Source: Nemania diffusa
Taxonomy: Eukaryota > Ascomycota > Sordariomycetes > Xylariales > Xylariaceae
Assembly (NCBI GenBank): GCA_038501195.1
Contig: JBBPUQ010000006.1
Location: 3,968,001 to 4,032,000 of the forward strand
Reading direction: 5' to 3'
Length of the DNA stretch: 64,000 nt
The translations under genes and the position numbers were made by a program. A model generated the notes under the pieces. It had not been told where the DNA came from and made no database searches. It saw nothing but the letters and a program-made list of their open reading frames with translations. Each line of letters starts with the position of its first letter. Position 1 is the stretch's first letter. This document shows, in pieces, positions 52,150-64,000 of the stretch.

Positions 52150-55050
52150 ATAAATAAAATTAATAATATTAATAAATTTTATTAAATTTATTTATTTTTT
52201 ATAATTTTTATATATAATTATTAAAATATATATTTATAAAATAAAATAAATTATTAATTTAATATTAAAATTTTTTAATATAATTATTTAAATTATAATA
52301 TAAAATAATATTTTATAAATTTATATATATTAATAATATTATATAAATTATTATATAATTAATATTTATATTATAATTAATTTTTTAAATATTTAATATA
52401 AATTTATTTTTATTGTTAATATTTTATAATTTTATATTTTTTAAAATAATATAATATTAATTTTAAATAATTTTTTTAATATTGTTTTTAATTTAATTTA
52501 ATATTTATATATAAATTTAAATTTTATATATATTATTAATAATATAATTAATAGTTTTAATATATAAATAGTTTTTTATAAAATTATATTATTAATTTAT
52601 TAATATATTTATATATTTAATATTTTAATATTTTATTTAAAATTTATTAAATATTAATAATAATTATTAAATTATATAATATTTTTAATTATAATTTAAA
52701 AATAATATATTATAAAAAAAAAAGTTTTATATAATAATTAATTTTTTATAAAAAAAAAACTTTTATTTATTTATTAAAATATTTAAATATTAATATTATT
52801 TAATATATTTAAAAATAAAAATTAAATTATTATTAATTTATAATTTTATAATTATAAATTTATTAAAATTATTTTTAATATATATTAAATATTAAATATA
52901 TATAAATATTTTTATATTTTAATTTATTATAATAATATTTATAATATATATTAAATTAATATATTTTTAATTTTATTAATATATATAATAATTATATTAT
53001 TTTAAATAAATTATTTATTTAATATTAAAATTTAATATAATAATAATAGTAATATTAAATTAAATTATTAATATTTATATTAAATTTAAAATTTTATTAT
53101 TATTTTTATAATTTTATATAATTAAAATTTAATTATTACTTTTTAATAAATATAAATAGTTTTTTTTAATTTAGTTTTATATTAAAGTTATAATTATTTA
53201 ATATTTTAAACTTTTTTATATAAATTTATTTTTTTATATAATAAATTAATTATAATATTATATTTTTTAATTATAAAAACTTTATTTATTTTAAATTTAT
53301 TTAATTTAATTAATATTAATTTTTATATAAATATTATTAAATATTTTTAAATAAAAAAATTTATTATAATTAATTATAAAAATTATTTTAAAAATTAATA
53401 AATTAAATATAATATTATTTAATTTAATATTATTATTTAAAAATTTTATAAATGTTTATATTATTTTTTTTTATATATAATAATATATTATTATAAAATT
53501 TATATTAAAGTTATATATAATATAATTAAATAGTTTTTAAAACATTAAATTTTAATAATAATATAATATATTTTAAATAATATTTATAAAAAAAAACTTT
53601 ATAAAATTAATTATTAAATATAAAATATTAATTTTAAATATTTAATTATTTATAATAATTTTATAACTTTTTATTTTATAAAATAACTTTTAATTTTTAA
53701 TTAATTAATATTAAAATAATTAAATAATAAATTTATCTTTTATAATAATTATTTAAATTAAATTTAATTAATTTAATTATAATTAAAATAATTATTATTT
53801 AAATATATTTTATTTATATTAAAATAAATATATATAAAATTTTAATTTTAATTATATGTTATAATATATTAATTATTTTTTAAAAATATTATAAAATATT
53901 AATATTTAATTTTATATATATATATATTATTTATAATAAAAATATAATTAATATATTAAAATATTATTTTTTTTTTTATTTTTTTTTTTATTATTTAATT
54001 TATTATTTAATTTATTATTTTATAATAAATTTATTTTATTTTTAATTTTAAAAAATTTTTTATTAAATATTTATACTATAATTTATAAATTAAAAAATAA
54101 TATATTAATTATAAATTTTTAATTAATTAAAAAAACTTTAAATTAAAATATATTAAAATAAAATTATATAATAATTAAACTATTTAATATATATTATATA
54201 AATTATAATTTATTAATTAAAAATTTAAAAATTTTAAATATTATTTTTATTAAATTGTTTTTTTATTTAAATAAAAATAAAAATAATTTAATTTATATAA
54301 TATTAATTATAATTAATTATTTAAATTAAATATTTATTAAATATTATATAAACTTTATTTTATTTAATTTATAATTTAAAAAAATATTATATTATAATAT
54401 TTTTAATATTTTTTAATTAATAATATATTAAAATAAAAGTTTATAATTTTTATTAATATAATATATTTTTATAAATTTAATATATTTAAATATTTAAATA
54501 TTATTAATTATAATATTATTATTTTTTTATATATAATTATTTATTTTTATATATATATTATTTAATAATATATATAAATTTATTTTTAATTATTTAATTT
54601 TAAATATATTTATAAATTATTTATTTTTAATATTTAATTTTATAATATTTTTAATATATTAATAATATTAATAATAATATTTTAAATTAATTTAATTATA
54701 TTTTTATAATTAAATTTATTTTTATTATATAAAGTTATTAATTTATTAATTTATATTTATTATTATTATTTTAAATATAAATAATAATAAATATAAAAAT
54801 AATTAAAATAATTAAAATAATAACTTAATAATATATTATAAAAATTATTTTTAATTATAATTAATTTTTAATATAAATATAATTATTAATTTATATTTAT
54901 ATTTTATAATTATTAATTAATATTAATAAAATATTATATATATATATATATATAATTTATAAATTGTATAAATATTAATAAATTATATTATATTTTTTTT
55001 ATTAAAATTATTATATTTTATATATTATATATTATATATATTTCAAAAAA
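52150..55050 (-). mobile_element. Copia copy D, deleted and saturated
   Basis: Minus-orientation remnant of the same family. The left end shows LTR sequence ending AAATTATTAATTTAATA at about 52,264. 52,425-52,570 parallels 45,150-45,310 of copy C. The right end has TATTAATAAAATATTATATATA at 54,921 (LTR start) followed by a shortened LTR. Total length is about half of a full element, so internal and LTR deletions have occurred. Limits are approximate. Confidence 0.6.
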
Positions 55051-57490
55051 ATTTAAAAATTATATAATTAATAATTATTATAATATTATTTTTAAAAAAT
55101 ATAAATATTATAAAATAATTAAAATTAATAAATAATTAAATTAATATTATTATATTATTATTTTTTAATTTAATTTATATAAATATATTTAAATATATAT
55201 AATTAAAGTTTTATTAATATATATAAATAAAATTTATATATTTATATATTAATATAAAAAATAAAAAATTAAATATATATTTAAATTTTATAAATTATTT
55301 TAATTATTTATATATATAATTTTAATAATAATTATATATATTAAAAACTTTAAAATATAAACTTAATAATAATATTATATAATTAAATAATATAAAAATA
55401 TTTATTAATTAATAAAAAATTATAAATAAATTTATAAAATTATTATAAAAACAATATAAAAAAATATAAATATTTTAATATTTTGAAAAATTAAATTGTT
55501 TTATTATTAATATTAATTATAAAATTAATATAAATATTTTATTAATATATAAAACTTAAAATCAAATTTAATTTTAAATTTATATTTTATATTAAAAAAA
55601 ATTAATTATAAAAATAAATTAATTAATTTATTATATTAAATAATTTTATATATTTTTTAAAATTAATAATATTTTATTTATAAATTAATTAATATATATA
55701 AAATAATAATAATATTATAAAATATTAATAAATTAAAAATTTAAAATAAATATTTTAAATTTATTTATTATTAATAAATAATAATATTATAATAATAAAA
55801 CTTTATTTAAATTTAAAATATTATAAAAAGAAAATATTAATAATATAATTTAATTTTTATATAATAAAATTAATATATTTATTATATTTAAAATTATTTA
55901 TTTATATATATTATTTAAAATATTATTAAAATAATAATTATATTTTTATTTATATTAAATATAAATATATATTATAATATTATTATATTAATTATAATTT
56001 ATTAATTAATTTATTTATATTATATTTTAATATTTTTAATTTTTATTATATAAATAATTTTTTATAATATTATATTAATTATATTTTATAATTAATTTTT
56101 ATTTTATTTTATTTTTATATATATTAATATTTATAATTATTAATATATTTTATTTAAAAAATTAAAAATTTAATAATTTAATTTTTTATATTAATATATA
56201 ATTTAAAATATAAATTAAATTATTATTTTTTTATATTATAAAGTTATTATAACTTTATAATAATAATATAATTAAATTAATATATTATATTAATTATAAT
56301 TTTTTATAATATTTAATATAAAATATAATTTAAACTTTAATATTATAAATAATAAATTATAAAATTTAATTATTTAATTTAAAATATTTATAATTATTTA
56401 TTAAATTATATTTATTAAAATTAAATTAAATTAAACTTTAAAAATTAAATGATTTAAAATAAAATATTTATATATAAAAATAATTATTTAATAATTTATT
56501 TATTATTAATTATAATTTATAAATTAAATTATATTTAATTTTTATATTAAATTTAAAACATTTAAATAATTAAATTAATAATTAAAATTTTTAAACTTTT
56601 TTTATAATATATAATTATATTTTATTATAATAATAAAAATAAAATAAATATATTTAATATATAAATTTTAATTAATTTAATTATAATATAAATTATTTTA
56701 ATTATAAAATTAATATTTTATAAATATTATTATTATATTAAAACTTTTAATTATTTTTTTAATTTAAAATAAATATATTATATTTTTTATAAAATATATT
56801 TATTTATTTTATAATATATAATTAAATATTAATTTTATATTTATAATTTGTTTTTTATATAAATATTTGTTTATTTTTTTTAAATAATTAATATAGTTTT
56901 AAATAAAAGCTTTTTTTTAAAAAAATTTATATTTATTTAATAATAAATTAAATATTAATTTATAATAATTATTTATTTATAATATAAAACATTAAAATAT
57001 AAATATATTAAAATATATTTATATAATGTTTATATAAAATAATATTTTTTAATAAATAATTACTTTTAAAATATATTATTTAAAATAAAAATTATTTATT
57101 ATATTTTATAATATTTTTAAAATTAGTTTTTTTTAAAAATATATTTATAATATTTTTATTTTAAATAAATATAATTTAATAATTTTATTAATTTATATTT
57201 ATTTTTTAAATTTATTAATTAATATTTATATATTTATAATTATAATATTAAATAAATAATATATATTTAAAATTTTAATTAATTATTTATATTTATATAT
57301 ATTATTAATTTATATTAAAAATATTTTAAAACTATTATATTTTTATAATAATTATAATAATATATTTGTTATATTTAATTTTTAATTAAAATTATTTAAA
57401 TTTTTTTAAATTTAAATATTATTAATTTATTTTTATAAAATTTATTATATATAACAAAATTTATAAAAAAACTTATTAATATTAAATATA
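55051..57490. other. AT-only core, unassigned
   Basis: Nearly pure A/T. No readable frame and no clear repeat partner. It ends at the start of the heptamer array. Confidence 0.4.
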
Positions 57491-57932
57491 TTTATTATTT
57501 ATTATTTATTATTTATTATTTATTATTTATTATTTATTATTTATTATTTATTATTTATTATTTATTATTTATTATTTATTATTTATTATTTATTATTTAT
57601 TATTTATTATTTATTATTTATTATTTATTATTTATTATTTATTATTTATTATTTATTATTTATTATTTATTATTTATTATTTATTATTTATTATTTATTA
57701 TTTATTATTTATTATTTATTATTTATTATTTATTATTTATTATTTATTATTTATTATTTATTATTTATTATTTATTATTTATTATTTATTATTTATTATT
57801 TATTATTTATTATTTATTATTTATTATTTATTATTTATTATTTATTATTTATTATTTATTATTTATTATTTATTATTTATTATTTATTATTTATTATTTA
57901 TTATTTATTATTTATTATTTATTATTTATTAT
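57491..57932 (+). repeat. (TTTATTA)63 microsatellite
   Basis: About 63 uninterrupted copies of a 7-bp unit over 442 bases. Perfection implies recent expansion. Its position just inside the right-hand moderately mutated zone mirrors the satellite on the left (15.7-18.35 kb). Confidence 0.95.
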
Positions 57933-58212
57933 TATTTATTTATTATTATTATTTTTATTATTATTATATTTATTATTATTTATTATTTATTATTATTTAT
58001 TTATTATTATTTATTATTTATTATATTTATTTATTATTATTATTTATTTTATTTTTTATTATTTTTTATTATTTATTATTATTTATTTATTATATTTATT
58101 TATTATTATTATATTTATTATTATTTATTAATTATTATTATTTATTAATTATTATTATTTATTTATTATTATTATATTTATTATTATTTATTTATTATAT
58201 TTATTTATTATT
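57933..58212 (+). repeat. Degenerate TTATTA/TTATTTA array
   Basis: Continuation of the heptamer array in scrambled form: TTATTATTATT, TTATTTA and TTATATTTATT units without a fixed period. Probably the older edge of the same microsatellite. Confidence 0.85.
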
Positions 58213-60164
58213 TATTAATATTTAATATTATTTTAAAATTTTTTAATAAAATTTTAGTAAATTTATTTTTAAAAAAACAATAAAAATGTTTTATTAAAAT
58301 TATTATTAAAATAATTAATATATAATAATATATATTTAATATTTATAACTTTAATTTTACAAAATTTATAAATTAAACATAAAATACAGTTAAAATAATT
58401 TAAAAATAAAAAAATATATTATAATTTTAAAACTTTATATTAAAAAGTTTTAATTATTAAACAAATATATTACTACAAACTTTATACTTTAACTTTTGTT
58501 TTTATTAATAGAACATTTACTTATTTCGCAGTTTTTTTTGCTGCTTGTTCTTTATTTAAAATATTATTAAAGCGTTTACAATTAAAGTTACGTGTATTAG
58601 TTATAAATATATTTAATATATTTAAAGCTTTTTGTAGTAATAATAGTTTATTTAAACTATTCAATTTTTAATTAAATAAACTATAAGTTTTTTTACTTAT
58701 TATTTTTTTTTAATAGTTTAATTTAATTAAGCTTGATTTACTGTAATTATTTATAATAAATAAAGCTACAGCTACTTTAAAATAGCTTGTATAAGTTTTA
58801 ATAAAATTAAGTTTGCTAATATTTGCTTTATTATATATTAGTTTAAACGTTAATATTAAAAACAAATTATATATTAGCTTTATAATAATTTTATATTAAC
58901 AATTATATTTATATTTATAAGTTTAACTAATTATACTTTTTTTAATTTATAGCTTGTTTATATATTTTTATTTGATTTAAATTTTATTATTTGTAACTAC
59001 TTTAATTACAATTAAAACTATTATATTTGCTTTTTTATTTTTTAACTTATAACTAGTTAACTTTAAAATATTTAAAACTAGTTAAATTTTTTAAGCTTTT
59101 TTTAAATTTTTATTTTTTTTGTTACAAGTATAAAATATTATATTAATGTTAATTATTAAACTATTATTAGCTTTAACTTTGTAATATTTAATAATATTGC
59201 TTAAAATAAAAAATATATAAGTATTAATAAATAAAACATTTGCTAATACACTATTTTTCAAAGTAATTTGTTTAAAAAAACTTATGCTTGCTTTTATATA
59301 GTTTTTATATATTTAGTTTACAATAGCAAAAAAAGCAAAAACTTAATTAATAAAGCTTATATAATTATTATATAAATTATATATATATATATTAATTAAA
59401 TTAAAACTACAAATATGTTTGATTTTATTAATACAATTAATATAGTTAATACTATTGCAAATATATACTGCTATAATTAACTAAAATATAAACAAAACTT
59501 TTTTAATTATAAAATTTTAATTTAAAATAATTTTATATATACTTTGATTTTTTGCAGTTTATACATTTTATAAAACTAACAAAAAAAACAATAATAAACT
59601 AAAGTGTTAAAATAATACAAATAAAACAAAAAAAAAAACAAATAATAATATATTAAATAACAGTAAAAAATTAATTAATAAAAACAAAACAAATAAAAAT
59701 TAAACCGAAAATATAACAGTAAATAATAAAGCTTGTTAAAATTGTTGCAACAAAAAAAATAAAAATATAATAACTTTTATTAAAAGTAAATGTTAATTAT
59801 ATATGCAAACTTTTTAGTATAAATTTTATTTGTGTATTATTAAATATAAATAGTTTATTACAAAACAGCGTTTATTATATATTATATAAAGCAACAAATA
59901 TAAACAATAAATAAAAAAAAACAATAAATAATAATAACAAATAAATATAAAATATAATAATTAAAAAAACATAAAAACAATATAGCTAAAACAAATTTAA
60001 TTAAATTAAAATAATATTATATTTTATAATTTAAGTTTAATTATATAAAAAGTTAAGTATATTTTGTAATATTTATATATATAAAACTTTATATTTTTTT
60101 AATTTATTTAATTTTACATTATTAAACTTTTTAATTATTAAATATAATAATTTAATTATAAACA
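58213..60164. other. Unassigned moderately mutated DNA
   Basis: G+C rises again. A less-mutated pocket at about 58,500-58,600 keeps TTTCGCAGTTTTTTTTGCTGC and AAGTTACGTG. No LTR, domain or partner was recognised. It lies between the heptamer array and the right inverted-repeat arm. Confidence 0.4.
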
Positions 60165-62188
60165 GTTTAAAGTTTTAATATATTATTTATTTTTTTATTA
60201 TTTATTTATTTTTTTTTTTATTATTAATATGTTTATATTGCTTTTTTATAACATATATAACTTTAGTTTATATTTTAATTTTTTTTTTAATTTAATTAAA
60301 CTAAACTTTTAACTTTTATAAATTTGCTATTTTTGTTATTTTTACTATAAACTTAGCAAAAATTTTTAAAAACTTTAATTTTTTTTTTTTTTTTATATTT
60401 TTTAGTTTTATATTAATTAGCAAATGTTTATTTATATTTAATTTACTAAAGTTAAAACTTATTAATATAAAACAAACATTTTTTGTTTTATTTAAAATAA
60501 TAGCAGTTTATATAAATACTTTTAAAACTTATGCTATTTATAATAACATATTGCTTTATTAAGCTATTATAATTTTTTTGCTAATATATATAATATATTA
60601 TTTTTGCTTTAGTTCTATTAAATATATATAGTATAATAGCAATTATATATTTAACTTAATTAATTTTTTACTTTATATTTTTTAATTTTTTGTTTTTATA
60701 AATTATAACAAAGTTAACTAAATATTAAATAACTTATAACAAATTATATTAATTTAATATAATATAATATATATTAAAAAATTATATTTTAAATTTGTTT
60801 AAAATATAATAAACTTTGTTGTAAAAAAACTAAAAAAACGCTTTAATAATTTAAATAGTTTTAATTATAAAAATATTACAGTTTTTAAAATAGTTAAAAA
60901 CAACTAGCAAATATTACTAATTATATTAAATAGTATTAATTAAAAAAAAAAATATAATAATAACTAAAGCAAAAAATTAACAATATATAAATAATAAAAA
61001 AAAAATAAACAAAATAAAGTATAACAAAAACATATAAAAAAAAATTTTTGCAAAATATAAAAAAATTAAAAAATACAGAAAATAAAAATAAATAGCTTAA
61101 ATATTAACAAATTAATAAACAAAAAGCTATATTAATTAATTAATATTTAAATTAATTATATATTTTAATATTGTTTTATATATTTTTATACTTTTGTAAA
61201 CTTTAATAATATTATATTATTAACTATATATTTAATTAAGTTTAATTTTAATAAACTATTTATATATTTTATATAATATAATTAAAATTACTGCAATTTT
61301 ATATAATAAAAAAAAAACAATATATTAAAAATTAAAAAATAAAATATATTATTTAATAATATTATTTTTGCTTTAATTAACTATATTTTAATTTTTTAAA
61401 TGTTTTACTATATAATATATTAATAAAACAATTAAAATATTATATAATAATGCTACTATAGTTATAATATAAATAATATATTTATATAAATTTATATTTT
61501 TGTTAATAATACAGATTTATTTTTAAAAGTTTTAATTAAAAAATATATTAATTAAATTTTTTAGTTTTAATAAAAATATATATACTATTTAATTAAATTA
61601 TACTTATACTATTTAAAACATTTTTAAGTTTTTAAAATTATTAGCAATTAAAAATAATACTTTTAAAAATATTAAAACAATATTTATTAATATAATATAT
61701 TATAATTACTACAAAATATACTTACTAATAAGTTAAAATAAACTTATACAATATAAAAAAACTTTAAATTTTTTAAAAAATTAGCTATTAAAGTTAATAC
61801 TACTAAAAATATAAAAACAATATTTATTAATATAAAATATTATTGTTACTACTTAATATATTTATTAATAAATTAAAATATATTTATATAATATAAAATT
61901 AGCTAAAATAACTAAAAATATTTATAATTAAAATTAATATTGCTAAAAATATAAAAACAATATTTGTTAGTATAAAATATAGTTATAACTAGCAAACATA
62001 TTTATTAATAAATTAAAAACTATTTATATAGTTTAAAACAAACTAAAATATTTAAAAATGTTTATAGTTGTTTTTAATGCTATTAAAAATATAAAAATAA
62101 AATTTATTTATATAAAATTATATAACAACTATAATAATTATAACAAATAAAATAAAATTAATAAAAAAATAAAATATACAAATTATAT
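60165..62188 (-). repeat. Right arm of the large inverted repeat
   Basis: Reverse complement of 11,810-13,830. The match runs outward to 62,188, where left and right bases stop agreeing. Equal lengths at every anchor and transition-only differences indicate that both arms were identical when mutation began. The outer 200 bases beyond the match are unrelated on the two sides: a GC-retaining island with a hairpin on the left, plain AT DNA on the right. Confidence 0.85.
61599..62158 (-). repeat. 4 x 140-bp tandem repeat inside the right arm
   Basis: The words AAAAATATAAAAACAA TATTTRTTARTATAA end at 61,680, 61,820, 61,960 and (as AAAATAA) 62,100, an exact 140-bp period. It is the mirror of 11,840-12,399, so the array existed before the arms were duplicated. 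Confidence 0.8.
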
Positions 62189-62394
62189 AAAACTAACACA
62201 TTTACAAATTATATATAACAAATTTAATTTAAAAAAACTATGCTTAATTTATATAGCTATTTTAAAATATAATTAAATTAACTATATATACATTAATTTA
62301 TATAAAAGTTTAAATAAATTATTACTAAATTAAAAAAATAATTATAAAAAGTTAAGTTGTAAGTTTAATTTAAAAAAAAAAGTAAAAAAAAAAA
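62189..62394. other. AT-rich linker to the GC-balanced region
   Basis: Outside the inverted repeat but still AT-rich, ending in two A-runs (62,372-62,394) directly before GTGGGCCC. No feature seen. Confidence 0.5.
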
Positions 62395-63174
62395 GTGGGC
62401 CCAGTGGTATCGGCGTAGTTACCTAAATTGAATTATGAGACAGTAAGCCCTGTGGGCGACCGTACTCTCTGTTTATAATTAATACACGAGCTGTTCACAG
62501 TGTCTTGCCGGTCTCCGAGCATCCAGATATACCCGTCGCGGGGTTTAGTGCTTAGACATCACTAATCGACCACTAACCAAATGCCGGGGTACTCGGACTC
62601 CGCACCTTGGCAGTGGTCGAGCCCGGAGTTAACAGCACGTTCGCGATTCGCAGAATGTACAGAGTAATCCAGGGGTAGAAATCGAGGTAAGAGGGGATTA
62701 AGATCTATCTACCTATACATACAACACCAATAAGAAGGACGCTAATCTACGGAACGGCTTAGCCTGGTGTTGCAATATGTCTTGCTTACACAGAACAGCC
62801 TATGTGTATGTCATCGCTAATAAGACAATACAGAATACTCAGGAGGATCATACGAATTACCTCTAACCGCCATCCACGCGATGGATTGGATTTAAGTGGT
62901 TCCTAGCGCTATGCATCGGGAATAAATTGCGCGATGTTTGTTCGACCGAAAAAGAGTAGTGCGCGATGCCGAGGTATTATTCAGCCGGTGTAGAGAATGG
63001 TATGGAATGGACTGCCGCTCCCATGCGCAGGCGTCACACAGAGATGGCGAGGGTGAATTTAAGGTTATATGCTCGAGTCTCATGCCCGAATTCCCCCACT
63101 CAGCATCTCATCTTTCAAACTATCAAATCTCCTCCGCTCAGCTCTAGGATCTCTCTTATAAACATACTCACAAA
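62395..63174. other. GC-balanced intergenic region upstream of the reductase gene
   Basis: Base composition jumps to about 50% G+C within a few bases at 62,395. No convincing gene: the short frames at 62,938-63,178 overlap each other, lack any recognisable motif and run into the next gene's leader. ACTCCG (62,597-62,602) and CGGAGT (62,624-62,629) form a 6-bp inverted pair. CGG triplets of this kind are bound by fungal Zn2Cys6 regulators, but this is only a possibility. The rest is taken as promoter and leader. Confidence 0.5.
63091..63158 (+). promoter_or_regulatory. Pyrimidine-rich core promoter/leader of the reductase gene
   Basis: A CT-rich stretch (CCCCCACTCAGCATCTCATC to CTCTAGGATCTCTCTTA) precedes the start codon by 17-84 bases. 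Fungal promoters often have such a tract around the transcription start. TATAAA at 63,157-63,162 is only 13 bases before the ATG, so it is unlikely to act as a TATA box for this start. Confidence 0.35.
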
Positions 63175-64000
63175 ATGACGAACATCAAGCTCACTGATGC
63201 GACGATCCCGTCGGGCTCTACCATCCTAGTCACAGGAGCCAATGGGCTTATCGCGTCTTGGGTTGCCGACAAGCTCCTTGAAGCCGGATACCGCGTTCGA
63301 GGAACTGTACGCAGCCTATCTCGATGCTCTTGGATGGAGCCTTTCTTTGTAGACCGGTACGGCCCCGGCCGTTTCGAGCTTGTCGAAGTGTCGGACTTTG
63401 GCGCCCCGGGAGCATGGGACGCATCGGTGAAGGGCGTCGCCGGCGTTGCTGCGGTGGCTGGCCAGGCGGGCTTAGACCTCGTTGATATCGATGCTGCCAT
63501 GGACCTAGAGTACCCATTTGTGACCGGCCTGTTGAAAGCGGCCAAAAACGAGCCTAGCGTCAAGTCATTTGTCTTCACCAGCTCCGCGTGGGCTGCCTGG
63601 ACGCCTGACCCGAGCAAGAAGTCGACGTTACACGAGTGGTCGTACAATGACGACGCAGTCCGTATTATGCGGAGTAACGCTTCGAGAGAAGAGAAGGGAA
63701 TCTTGGGGTACATGGCCTTCAAATCTCTCCTCGAACAACGAATCTGGGACTGGATCCGTGAGGAGAAGCCATCATACACGTTCAACACGATCCTCCCCGA
63801 GACTGTCTTTGGCGCAACACTGAGTCCCGAGAACCAGGGGATTCAGAGTACATGTGGTATGGTCAAGTGGCTCAGAGATGGCATCAATCTAGAAGTCGTA
63901 GGTAGCGTGGCCGCACAGAGATTTATTGATACCCAGGATCTCGCGGTGCTGTATGTGGCAGCTCTCTTCACGCCAGGCGTCAACGGAGAGCGTCTCTTCG
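63175..64000 (+). CDS. NAD(P)-dependent extended SDR, aldehyde/ketone reductase-like (3' end beyond window)
   Basis: An open frame of 275 codons from ATG at 63,175 runs off the right edge with no stop and no visible intron. The product is an extended short-chain dehydrogenase/reductase of the Gre2/dihydroflavonol-reductase-like group, cytosolic enzymes that reduce aldehydes or ketones with NAD(P)H. Visible are the Rossmann motif Thr-Gly-Ala-Asn-Gly-Leu-Ile-Ala at residues 20-27, Arg-Gly-Thr-Val-Arg at 42-46 (an Arg that would suit NADPH), Phe-Val-Phe-Thr-Ser-Ser at 132-137 (catalytic Ser), and Tyr179-Met-Ala-Phe-Lys183 (YxxxK). Members are about 340 residues, so roughly 65-75 are missing here. 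The ATG has A at -3 (CACAAAATGA), a good fungal context. Substrate cannot be told. No mutation damage is seen, although the AT-rich block is only 780 bp upstream. Confidence 0.9.
   Translation, partial: MTNIKLTDATIPSGSTILVTGANGLIASWVADKLLEAGYRVRGTVRSLSRCSWMEPFFVDRYGPGRFELVEVSDFGAPGAWDASVKGVAGVAAVAGQAGLDLVDIDAAMDLEYPFVTGLLKAAKNEPSVKSFVFTSSAWAAWTPDPSKKSTLHEWSYNDDAVRIMRSNASREEKGILGYMAFKSLLEQRIWDWIREEKPSYTFNTILPETVFGATLSPENQGIQSTCGMVKWLRDGINLEVVGSVAAQRFIDTQDLAVLYVAALFTPGVNGERLF

Larger units (their letters stand above)
1..62394. other. AT-rich, RIP-mutated heterochromatin block
   Basis: The whole stretch is A/T-dominated and carries no intact gene. Hand reading gives roughly 17% G+C in 1-600 and about 2-4% in the core (25.2-36.6 and 42.5-57.4 kb). 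Wherever two copies of a repeat can be aligned, nearly all differences are C/T or G/A transitions and lengths are conserved. Decayed reading frames are broken largely by codons that transitions explain (CAA to TAA, TGG to TAG/TAA). This is the signature of repeat-induced point mutation, known in filamentous ascomycetes. The block stops abruptly at 62,394. RIP as the cause is an inference from the pattern; AT-rich heterochromatin as the state is also inferred. Confidence 0.88.

Noticed and set aside
1..62394. Mitochondrial or other organellar DNA
   Set aside because: No rRNA, tRNA or respiratory-chain gene is visible. The block joins GC-balanced nuclear-type DNA and consists of LTR retrotransposons with transition-type damage.
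63157..63162. TATA box TATAAA for the reductase gene
   Set aside because: Only 13 bases before the start codon, too close to direct transcription that includes this ATG.
62938..63178. Overlapping 69- and 70-codon plus-strand frames, and a 63-codon minus-strand frame at 62,892-63,083
   Set aside because: Short and mutually overlapping, with no recognisable domain, and located in the promoter/leader of the reductase gene.
63168..63788. 206-codon open frame on the minus strand
   Set aside because: It lies antisense to the reductase gene, whose frame has clear SDR motifs. No motif is seen in the antisense product. It is a shadow of a GC-balanced gene.
63569..63823. 84-codon plus-strand frame within the reductase
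   Set aside because: It overlaps the reductase in another frame, with an Arg/Ser-rich composition typical of out-of-frame reading.

Overview
The window looks like a piece of a filamentous ascomycete (Pezizomycotina-type) chromosome. About 62.4 kb of extremely AT-rich, transposon-derived DNA with no intact gene ends abruptly at about 62,394. After it comes GC-balanced DNA carrying one intact, intronless oxidoreductase gene that runs off the right edge. The AT-rich block has the hallmarks of repeat-induced point mutation (RIP). Repeat copies differ almost only by C/T and G/A transitions, old reading frames are broken mostly by stop codons that transitions explain, and copies keep equal lengths. 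No species is claimed.

Layout. 1-11,810: moderately mutated relic DNA (about 17% G+C in a rough hand estimate) with decayed coding traces, a duplicated element holding a 3 x 112-bp tandem repeat (about 9.43-10.8 kb), and a less-mutated island at 11.6-11.81 kb. 11,810-13,830 and 60,165-62,188: two arms of one large inverted repeat, collinear with no net length change over at least 1.6 kb, each with four units of a 140-bp tandem repeat at its outer end. Inside the arms lie AT microsatellites (15.7-18.35 kb on the left, 57.49-58.21 kb on the right). The interior (18.35-57.49 kb) is nested LTR retrotransposons.

The retrotransposons can be named from their relics. 18,453-25,161 is a Ty3/gypsy element with equal 237-bp LTRs, a gag zinc knuckle, and a pol frame (RT, RNase H, integrase) followed without a frame change for about 1.9 kb. 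36,595-42,505 is a Ty1/copia element with 308-bp TG..CA LTRs, an AATAT target duplication, and gag, integrase C-terminal and RT relics in one frame. 44,639-50,544 is a second full copy of the same copia family, inverted, with a TAAAT target duplication but mutated almost to pure A/T. Older pieces of the family lie at 28.7-28.9, 29.5-31.9, 43.0-44.6 and 52.2-55.0 kb. Their order implies a copia copy split by an unknown element, which was in turn split by the 36.6-42.5 kb copy.

The gene at 63,175 encodes an extended short-chain dehydrogenase/reductase (Gre2/aldehyde-reductase type) with intact cofactor and active-site motifs. Its roughly 780-bp upstream region is GC-balanced and ends in a pyrimidine-rich tract just before the start codon.

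The most interesting possibility is that this is a regional centromere or comparable constitutive heterochromatin block. A 50-kb body has a 2-4% G+C core of nested retroelements, is bounded by inverted repeats and satellites, and ends sharply against a gene. A second notable point is the mutation footprint. Surviving cytosines are strongly depleted after T (TpC), which is not the simple CpA footprint of textbook RIP.
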